Source: RGIG5327 sp045612485 (GTDB lineage: Bacteria > Verrucomicrobiota > Lentisphaeria > Victivallales > UBA1829). From it: 19,653 bases of DNA. Below are positions 15,255-19,653 of this stretch, one piece after another; within the stretch, counting starts at the first letter, position 1; every line of letters begins with the position of its first letter. The stretch is from positions 1 through 19,653 of the forward strand of contig JAZKZE010000138.1 of assembly GCA_045612485.1 (NCBI GenBank), written 5' to 3'. A model generated the notes under the pieces. That model did not search any database. It was given only the letters and a program-made list of their open reading frames with translations, and was not told the DNA's origin. Both the position numbers and the translations under genes were made by a program.

Positions 15255-16214
15255 ATGAAACATTCTTCCATTTCCTCTGCCAGAAACAAGACTCTCCGGA
15301 TCCTTCCGGAAGAAAGGGAGACTCTTGCTTCTTTCCTTTCTGCTGTTCCCGGAAGAAAAATGGAAACAGATGAGATCAAAGGAAAACTTTTCCACGGGGA
15401 TCTTTTTGCCTCCCTGGAATATTTTCCTTCCGCCTGTGTGGATCTTCTGATCCTTGATCCGCCTTATAATCTTGCAAAATCTTTCGGGGATCTCTCTTTC
15501 CGGAAGTGTTCCATGGAGGATTATATACTTTATCTGAGAAGTTTCCTGCATCCTCTGAAAAGACTGCTGAAAAAGAATGCTTCTTTATATCTCTGCGGGG
15601 ACTGGAATTCCTGCGGAGCCATCCAGAAAGTTCTGGAAGAGGAATCCTTTATCATCCGCAACAGGATCACCTGGCAGCGGGAAAAGGGAAGAGGAGCAAA
15701 AGCCAATTGGAAAAACTGTTCGGAAGACATCTGGTTTGCCACGAATTCCGGGGAGTATTACTTCAATGCCGATGCTGTTAAAATGCGTAAAAAGGTCATT
15801 GCCCCCTACCGGGAGGAAGGAAAGCCCCGGGACTGGGAGGAGACCGGGGAAGGCAGATTCCGGCTTACTGCCCCCTCCAATTTTCTCAACGATATTACAG
15901 TTCCCTACTGGTCCATGCCGGAAAATACCCTCCACCCCACCCAGAAACCGGAAAAACTTATGGCGAAACTGATCCTTGCCAGTTCCCGGGAAGGGGATAT
16001 GGTTTTTGATCCTTTTTCCGGTTCCGGTTCCACACTGGTGACTGCAAGAAAACTCAACAGGGAATTCTGCGGAATAGAACAGAATGAGGAGTATTGTCTT
16101 TATGCTGTGAAGCGGCTTCTTGCGGCATTGGAAAACAAACGTATTCAGGGATATGACGGAAAGGCTTTTCTGGAACGCAATGTGAATCCTTCCTCAAAAA
16201 GTTCTTTTTCCTGA
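15255..16214 (+). CDS. Beta-class site-specific DNA methyltransferase (N6-adenine or N4-cytosine), apparently orphan
   Basis: A 319-residue SAM-dependent DNA amino-methyltransferase. The catalytic motif IV DPPY is in LLILDPPYNLAKSFG (about 73-87) and precedes the SAM-binding motif I DPFSGSGST (about 252-260), the order of the beta class. Further family marks are RNRITWQREKGRGAKANWKNCSEDIWF-type sequence (about 135-160) and ENTLHPTQKPEKL (about 228-240). DPPY favours N6-adenine. The target sequence cannot be read. The first ATG (15255) has a poor ribosome site, while ATG 15360 has GGAAG just upstream; I keep the long form because the N-terminal LPEERETLASFL segment resembles related enzymes, but the short form is possible. 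No restriction nuclease gene is adjacent, so it looks like an orphan methylase, perhaps epigenetic. Confidence 0.88.
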   Translation: MKHSSISSARNKTLRILPEERETLASFLSAVPGRKMETDEIKGKLFHGDLFASLEYFPSACVDLLILDPPYNLAKSFGDLSFRKCSMEDYILYLRSFLHPLKRLLKKNASLYLCGDWNSCGAIQKVLEEESFIIRNRITWQREKGRGAKANWKNCSEDIWFATNSGEYYFNADAVKMRKKVIAPYREEGKPRDWEETGEGRFRLTAPSNFLNDITVPYWSMPENTLHPTQKPEKLMAKLILASSREGDMVFDPFSGSGSTLVTARKLNREFCGIEQNEEYCLYAVKRLLAALENKRIQGYDGKAFLERNVNPSSKSSFS

Positions 16215-16243
16215 AAAATCAGGGAAATACATAAAAAAACAGC

Positions 16244-16271
16244 TTGATTTTTTAAAATGCCGGGTTATACT
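16244..16271 (+). promoter_or_regulatory. Promoter of the PmtA-like methyltransferase gene
   Basis: TTGATT (16244-16249), a 16-bp spacer and TATACT (16266-16271) predict a leader of about 50 nt before the ATG at 16328. Confidence 0.65.
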
Positions 16272-16327
16272 ATATTCCTTGTCTGTGAAAACAAAAAATA
16301 CTGAAGAATATCAAAACAGCAGAATAT

Positions 16328-16903
16328 ATGATCAAAAACAGTTTGACATTTCAATTTCTGAAAAATCCTTTTTCTGTAGGGGCGGTCTGTCCCAGTTCTG
16401 CATTTCTGGCTGAAGAGATCGCCAGTAATGCCGGGTTGGAAAATGCTCCTTCCATAGCGGAACTGGGACCGGGAACGGGGGCTTTGACCGGGGCGATCCT
16501 GAAGAGAAAGGCTGATGAGGCAAAATTTTTTGCTGTTGAATTGAATCTGTCTGTATTGGAAGTATTTCAGAAGAAGTTTCCGGAAGTAAAAGTATATAAT
16601 GAAAGTGCCTCAAATCTTGCGGAGATCGCAAAAAAGGAAGGTTTGACGGAAATTGATGCTGTGATTTCCGGTCTTCCCTGGGCAGCCTTTCCGGAATATT
16701 TGCAGGATGAATTGCTTTCTGCAATAGCGGGAACTCTTTCACCCCGGGGGTGTTTCAGTACCTTCAGTTACATCCATTGTCCCCTGCTGCCTGCGGGGAG
16801 GCGGTTCCGTAATAAACTTTCGGAATATTTTACAAGAGTGGAAACCTCTTCCGTTGTCTGGCGGAATCTGCCGCCGGCATTTGTGTACCGCTGCCGGAAG
16901 TAA
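16328..16903 (+). CDS. Class I SAM methyltransferase, phospholipid N-methyltransferase-like (COG3963)
   Basis: A 191-residue Rossmann-fold methyltransferase. The N-terminal stretch FLKNPFSVGAVCPSSAFLAEEIA (about 9-31) and motif I AELGPGTGALTGAIL (about 44-58) match the PmtA-like group COG3963. AVELN (about 73) is the expected SAM-ribose acid region. The motif-IV-like SGLPWAAFP (about 117-125) and the C-terminal NLPPAFVYRCRK complete the usual pattern. Characterised relatives methylate phosphatidylethanolamine, while others are wrongly labelled rRNA adenine dimethylases. The substrate here is inferred, not shown. There is no clear membrane segment, consistent with peripheral membrane binding. 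The ribosome site is poor (AGCAGAATAT). It has its own promoter and is convergent with the DUF486 gene, 10 nt apart, with no visible terminator between. Confidence 0.75.
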   Translation: MIKNSLTFQFLKNPFSVGAVCPSSAFLAEEIASNAGLENAPSIAELGPGTGALTGAILKRKADEAKFFAVELNLSVLEVFQKKFPEVKVYNESASNLAEIAKKEGLTEIDAVISGLPWAAFPEYLQDELLSAIAGTLSPRGCFSTFSYIHCPLLPAGRRFRNKLSEYFTRVETSSVVWRNLPPAFVYRCRK

Positions 16904-16913
16904 ATAATGTTTA

Positions 16914-17255
16914 TCAATGGCGGAACATGAAATAGACAGCCCCGACCATACAGAGTGCCGCCCAGATGAAATCCAGCCGGAACCCCTCTTTCATGTAGAG
17001 CATGGAGAAGGGGACAAACAGAGATAAAGTGATGACTTCCTGAAGGATCTTCAACTGGGCAAGGGAGAGTTCCCCGTAACCGATACGGTTTGCCGGCACC
17101 TGGATCATATATTCAAAAAATGCGATCCCCCAGCTGGCAAGAGCTGCGATATACCAGGGTTTGGAGGAGAGGTTTTTTAAATGGCCGTACCAGGCAAAAG
17201 TCATAAAAAGATTGGAAGCGGCAAGCAGCAGGATCGTTTTGAGTATAACAGGCAT
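16914..17255 (-). CDS. DUF486 (DMT-like) small membrane protein
   Basis: A 113-residue integral membrane protein with four predicted helices (about 3-20, 32-50, 66-84 and 90-111). The motifs MTFAWYGHLKN, WGIAFFEYMIQVPANRIG and LKILQEVITLSLFVPFSM are characteristic of the DUF486/COG3169 family of short DMT-superfamily proteins. Its members are uncharacterised; the small four-helix size suggests a dimeric transporter of the EmrE type, but this is only structural analogy. I start at 17255 because CGGAG lies just upstream and the length matches the family; the longer frame to 17318 would begin in the -35 box. A promoter with 17-bp spacing is close upstream, so it is probably transcribed alone. 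Confidence 0.85.
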   Translation of the reverse strand: MPVILKTILLLAASNLFMTFAWYGHLKNLSSKPWYIAALASWGIAFFEYMIQVPANRIGYGELSLAQLKILQEVITLSLFVPFSMLYMKEGFRLDFIWAALCMVGAVYFMFRH

Positions 17256-17289
17256 AATCGTTCTCCGGTGTGTTTTTTGTGTGTATAAT

Positions 17290-17318
17290 AATATACAGCA
17301 TGTATTTTTACAAGTCAA
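17290..17318 (-). promoter_or_regulatory. Promoter of the DUF486 gene
   Basis: On the minus strand TTGACT (17313-17318), a 17-bp spacer and TATATT (17290-17295) give a leader of about 30 nt before the ATG at 17255. An alternative TTGTAA lies 5 nt closer. Confidence 0.65.
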
Positions 17319-17460
17319 CAGGAGTACGGAAATATTTTCTATATGGAAAAAGGGTGATATTTTGCCGGTCCCCGGATAGATTTTCAGGCAGTTCCGGAAA
17401 CAAATTTGATCTTTAACATGCTTTGGGGATAAAAAAAATGAAAAAAAATAAAAAATCTCC

Positions 17461-17488
17461 TTGAAAAAGGCAAAAAGGGGAGTATATT
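17461..17488 (+). promoter_or_regulatory. Promoter of the tRNA-Met/tRNA-Ala unit
   Basis: TTGAAA (17461-17466), a 16-bp spacer ending in GGGGAG and TATATT (17483-17488) are followed by AAATGTCGTAA. This is nearly the same layout as the tRNA-Gly promoter. The leader to the first tRNA base is about 17 nt. Confidence 0.75.
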
Positions 17489-17511
17489 AAATGTCGTAAC
17501 GAGAGTTATGT

Positions 17512-17587
17512 GGCTACTTAGCTCAGTCGGTAGAGCACTGGAATCATAATCCATTGGTCGCTGGTTCGAGTCCGGCAGTAGCCACCA
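17512..17587 (+). tRNA. tRNA-Met(CAT), elongator type
   Basis: Cloverleaf with acceptor GGCTACT/AGTAGCC, D-stem GCTC/GAGC, anticodon loop ATCATAA (anticodon CAT), T-loop TTCGAGT, discriminator A and encoded CCA (17585-17587). The paired G1-C72 excludes the initiator. U4-A69 and A5-U68 are the Met-type pairs that argue against the lysidine-modified tRNA-Ile2, although the variable region and T-arm (TGGTCGCTGG) recall Ile2. The first anticodon-stem pair (C27, T43) is mismatched. Eight T residues follow CCA directly. Confidence 0.85.
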
Positions 17588-17625
17588 TTTTTTTTATCCT
17601 TATACCGGATAAAATTGATTATATC

Positions 17626-17702
17626 GGGGTAGTAGCTCAGTTGGCTAGAGCACCACGTTCGCAACGTGGGGGTCATGGGTTCGAATCCCACCTACTCCAC
17701 CA
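17626..17702 (+). tRNA. tRNA-Ala(CGC)
   Basis: Cloverleaf with acceptor GGGGTAG/CTACTCC including the G3-U70 wobble that marks alanine tRNAs, D-stem GCTC/GAGC, anticodon stem CCACG/CGTGG with loop TTCGCAA (anticodon CGC, codon GCG), T-loop TTCGAAT, discriminator A and encoded CCA (17700-17702). The outermost T-stem pair (A49, C65) is mismatched. It is 38 nt after tRNA-Met with no separate promoter seen, so it is probably co-transcribed. Confidence 0.93.
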
Positions 17703-17715
17703 GTATTAAATGTCT

Positions 17716-17750
17716 GAGCATTAACGGTTTACGTTAGTGCTCTTTTCTTT
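17716..17750 (+). terminator. Intrinsic terminator of the tRNA-Met/tRNA-Ala unit
   Basis: GAGCATTAACG (17716-17726) pairs with CGTTAGTGCTC (17732-17742) through 11 pairs including one U-G, loop GTTTA. It is followed by TTTTCTTT. It starts 13 nt after the tRNA-Ala CCA. Confidence 0.88.
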
Positions 17751-18062
17751 TGTATCCTGTCTGTTTCAGCCTTAAAGCCTTACCGATAAACAGTTTTGCC
17801 ACAGAGAATGTAAACTGGCGCTATTCCGGGTGTCAAACCGGGGTTTTCTGTCAAAAATCCTCTCTCTTTCTCTCCGGGTGGAGGACGACGTCCCTTACCC
17901 GATTTGAGCTAAAAATCGCCGTTTTTGACGTAAAAGACTGATTTTAATGATGCGGTTTCGGAGAGAATACAATCACCAGCAGTTTTGAATATTGCTACCG
18001 GCGTACCGTGAAGCTGTGGCGCAACAGCGTATGCGGGAAAGAAAAAGGCAGGAATCGTTTTA
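17751..18062. other. Structured non-coding stretch, possible repeat or RNA
   Basis: No supported gene lies in these 312 bases. The sequence carries many short inverted repeats: GTCAAAAA (17850-17857) with TTTTTGAC (17922-17929), GGACG-A-CGTCC (17883-17893), CGATTT/AAATCG (17900-17918), and a two-part hairpin GCGTAC/GTATGC with GCTGT/ACAGC (18001-18034). TGTCAAA occurs twice (17831 and 17849). Frames that cross it (17941-17750 plus strand; 18199-17909 minus strand) lack ribosome sites and one overlaps the MATE gene. It differs in texture from the other, AT-rich, gaps and may be a dispersed repeat or part of a former island next to the tRNA genes. Confidence 0.45.
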
Positions 18063-19421
18063 TCATATTTTCTTATTCTTCCATTTGCCGGAAAGAAGAT
18101 AGATAAGGCACATGACTGCCGTGGTACTCTGGTACAGGATCTCCGCCGACCATGCCACCGCAGGAGTGGGGTGATTGCGGATGATGATGAGCCATACAAA
18201 AATCACATATAAGATCAGACTGATACATTCGATAAATACGGTAGTTTTGACGGCTCCTGTTCCGGAAACCGCATTGAAAAGGATGAATGTACCGATCTGG
18301 ATGAAACCTGCTATGCACATGATATAAACCACATTGACGGAAGAGGCGATAAGATCTGTATTGTCTGTAAAGATCCGCAGACACACCCGGGGAAACAGGG
18401 CATAGAAGAGAAGCAGGGGAAATACGGTGGCAAAGGCAGCGTATATAAATTTCCCGATAAGACGCCAAACCTGTGAAGAACGGTTCTCCCCGATAAGGTT
18501 GCTTACAAGAGAATTGGTGGAGGTGGCAAAAGCGTGGATGATGATAAATGGCAGAGTGGAAAGTGTCCTTGCCAGATTGATCACAGCAAGCGACCGTTCC
18601 CCCAGACGCTCCACAGCAACAAAAAAGAAGAACCATACCCCTACCGAACAGAAGGATTGCAGCATCATCCACAAGGATGTGGAAAATACTTTTCTTAAAA
18701 TAACGGGATCGACCATTGCCCGCAGGGAATCAAAGCCGTATTTTTTAAGATCAATATATTTCAGCGTATAAATTATATAGCACACCATGGCGATCCCTTC
18801 TGCGATGGTGGAGGCCAGAGCCGCTCCGCTGATCCCCATTTCCGGCAGGCCGCATTTACCGAAGATCAGGGCGTAATTGAGCAGAATGTTGGATAGAACC
18901 ATGGCAACAGAGCTGTAGGAAAGGATCTTTGTTCGAGCGATCCCCACGTAAAAAGAACGCAGGACAGCTGCAACAAAGGCAAAGGGGAGTCCGTATGCCC
19001 GGTAATCCAGATATTCCATGGTTGCCTTGCAGATAGCTTCTGACTGGATCATATACGGCAGAAGAACAGGGGAAAGATACTTTATCACAAGCATAAGCAG
19101 AATGGAAAAAAGAATAAGGAAGAAGCCGCCTGCATAACAGATCTCTCCTGTCTTTTGAAATTCCTTCTGACCGTTGCGGCGGGCTATAAGGATCTGTGCG
19201 CCGAAACTGAATCCTGTTCCCAATACAAAAAATGCCAGAAAATACACCGTCCCCAGAGCAGAAGCCCCCAAAGCTACTTCACTTACCCTGCCCAGAAAAG
19301 CTGTGTCGGTCATGCCGATAAGGTGTTCCATAAGCATACTTAATAAAACAGGCAGCGCGACAGTCCATATCTTTTTATAGGAATAACATCCCTTTGCATC
19401 AAATTCTGCTGTATCATTCAT
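18063..19421 (-). CDS. MATE-family multidrug/metabolite efflux transporter
   Basis: A 452-residue inner-membrane antiporter with about twelve hydrophobic segments in two halves, the MATE layout; such proteins export cationic compounds or metabolites against Na+ or H+. The first helix region carries the typical MEHLIGMTDTAFLGRVSEVALGASALG-type sequence (about 31-57), and the second-half equivalents are ATSTNSLVSNLIGEN and NAVSGTGAVKTT. I start at 19421 because AAGGAA lies 8 nt upstream and a promoter lies just before it; the longer frame to 19634 crosses that promoter and would add about 70 non-membrane residues. Length fits the family (about 450). The substrate is unknown. It stands alone: no terminator is clear after its stop, and the next stretch (to 17751) is non-coding. 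Confidence 0.92.
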   Translation of the reverse strand: MNDTAEFDAKGCYSYKKIWTVALPVLLSMLMEHLIGMTDTAFLGRVSEVALGASALGTVYFLAFFVLGTGFSFGAQILIARRNGQKEFQKTGEICYAGGFFLILFSILLMLVIKYLSPVLLPYMIQSEAICKATMEYLDYRAYGLPFAFVAAVLRSFYVGIARTKILSYSSVAMVLSNILLNYALIFGKCGLPEMGISGAALASTIAEGIAMVCYIIYTLKYIDLKKYGFDSLRAMVDPVILRKVFSTSLWMMLQSFCSVGVWFFFFVAVERLGERSLAVINLARTLSTLPFIIIHAFATSTNSLVSNLIGENRSSQVWRLIGKFIYAAFATVFPLLLFYALFPRVCLRIFTDNTDLIASSVNVVYIMCIAGFIQIGTFILFNAVSGTGAVKTTVFIECISLILYVIFVWLIIIRNHPTPAVAWSAEILYQSTTAVMCLIYLLSGKWKNKKI

Positions 19422-19452
19422 AAAAATATTTCCTTCATTACTGTAAACTATT

Positions 19453-19481
19453 AATATACTGTCCTCTGCTGATTTTTTCAA
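19453..19481 (-). promoter_or_regulatory. Promoter of the MATE transporter gene
   Basis: On the minus strand TTGAAA (19476-19481), a 17-bp spacer and TATATT (19453-19458) are followed by AATAG. The leader before the ATG at 19421 is about 26 nt. Confidence 0.65.
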
Positions 19482-19626
19482 GAAGGGGGCAGTATGAGAA
19501 ATAAAACCGATGCACAGCTGTCCCATAAAATCATGGAAAAAAGAGAAATGTTCGGTTGCCAGGCGAGGCGGTTGCCAACCAGCGCGCAGTGGATGTGCGA
19601 ATGAACCGCAGGGCATTTTCTTGCGG

Positions 19627-19650
19627 ACGCTCACAAGGAATTGTGAGCGT
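19627..19650. repeat. 10-bp perfect inverted repeat at the right edge
   Basis: ACGCTCACAA (19627-19636) and TTGTGAGCGT (19641-19650) are exact reverse complements around GGAA. A second short hairpin, CCGCA/TGCGG, lies just before it (about 19602-19625), and GGTTGCCA is directly repeated near 19554 and 19571. The stretch from about 19550 to the edge is richer in G/C than the genes beside it. It may be an operator, a terminator lacking its T-run, or an end of a mobile element; the window ends before this can be decided. Confidence 0.5.
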
Positions 19651-19653
19651 ATG

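Noticed and set aside
17688..17702. Search for an attachment-site duplicate of the tRNA-Ala 3' end
   Set aside because: I found no second copy of the CTACTCCACCA end within the window, so an integrated element bounded here is not supported.
17750..17941. 63-codon plus-strand frame after the tRNA terminator
   Set aside because: Starts inside the terminator T-run region, no ribosome site, no recognisable domain.
17909..18199. 96-codon minus-strand frame overlapping the MATE 3' end
   Set aside because: It overlaps about 137 bases of the MATE gene in another frame, has no ribosome site and resembles no family; the non-coding repeat explanation is simpler.
19637..19649. GGAATTGTGAGCG resembles the lac operator found in cloning vectors
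   Set aside because: The match stops after 13 bases, the flanks are not vector sequence, and the half-sites are in the opposite order to the symmetric lac operator; treated as a native inverted repeat.

Overview
The window looks like a chromosomal segment of an outer-membrane-bearing (Gram-negative type) bacterium with roughly mid-range GC. The evidence is an Mla/MCE retrograde lipid-transport cassette, a full housekeeping complement (mnmE, mtaB, proA, glgC, four tRNA genes with encoded CCA), clear Shine-Dalgarno sites (GGAGG, GAGGAT, AAGGA) and sigma70-type promoters (TTGACT/TTGAAA, usually 16 bp, TATATT). Bacteroidota are unlikely because their -33/-7 promoters and weak SD use do not fit. 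The pairing of a PIG-L deacetylase with a divergent alpha/beta hydrolase, plus the mix of families, makes me lean towards a Lentisphaerota/PVC gut-type bacterium. That is a low-confidence guess from gene content only.

Layout, left to right. (1) 1-3890, minus strand: a four-gene operon starting with an NYN-nuclease/cold-shock-domain fusion, followed by mlaE, mlaF and mlaD with gaps of 7, 9 and 24 nt. (2) 3949-4173: two identical tRNA-Gly(GCC) genes on the minus strand behind one strong promoter. (3) 4174-4657: a non-coding gap holding a minus-strand terminator-like hairpin and a copy of a short repeat also seen at the left edge. (4) 4658-6630, plus strand: glgC and, two bases later, an HD-domain hydrolase. 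(5) 6652-10300, minus strand: proA and mtaB (stop/start overlap), a strong terminator, then an EamA-type transporter. (6) 10491-13683, minus strand: mnmE, an alpha/beta hydrolase and a PIG-L deacetylase, ended by an intrinsic terminator. (7) 13837-16214, plus strand: a TPR protein and an orphan beta-class DNA methyltransferase, transcribed away from mnmE by a promoter that lies head-on to the mnmE promoter. (8) 16328-17255: a PmtA-like SAM methyltransferase (plus) convergent with a DUF486 small membrane protein (minus). (9) 17461-17750, plus strand: tRNA-Met(CAT) and tRNA-Ala(CGC), with a promoter and a clear terminator. (10) 17751-18062: a structured non-coding stretch of unlike character. 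(11) 18063-19481, minus strand: a MATE efflux transporter with its promoter. The right edge carries GC-richer DNA with short repeats and a 10-bp inverted repeat.

Functionally the window is mostly housekeeping: envelope lipid homeostasis, glycogen synthesis, proline synthesis, tRNA modification (MnmE at the wobble position, MtaB at position 37) and small-molecule transport. The least ordinary parts are the NYN-CSD protein heading the Mla operon, the orphan methyltransferase behind a TPR gene, the face-to-face promoters at 13701-13766, the poly-T runs directly abutting tRNA CCA ends, and the two structured non-coding stretches. I saw no CRISPR array, complete insertion sequence or prophage gene.
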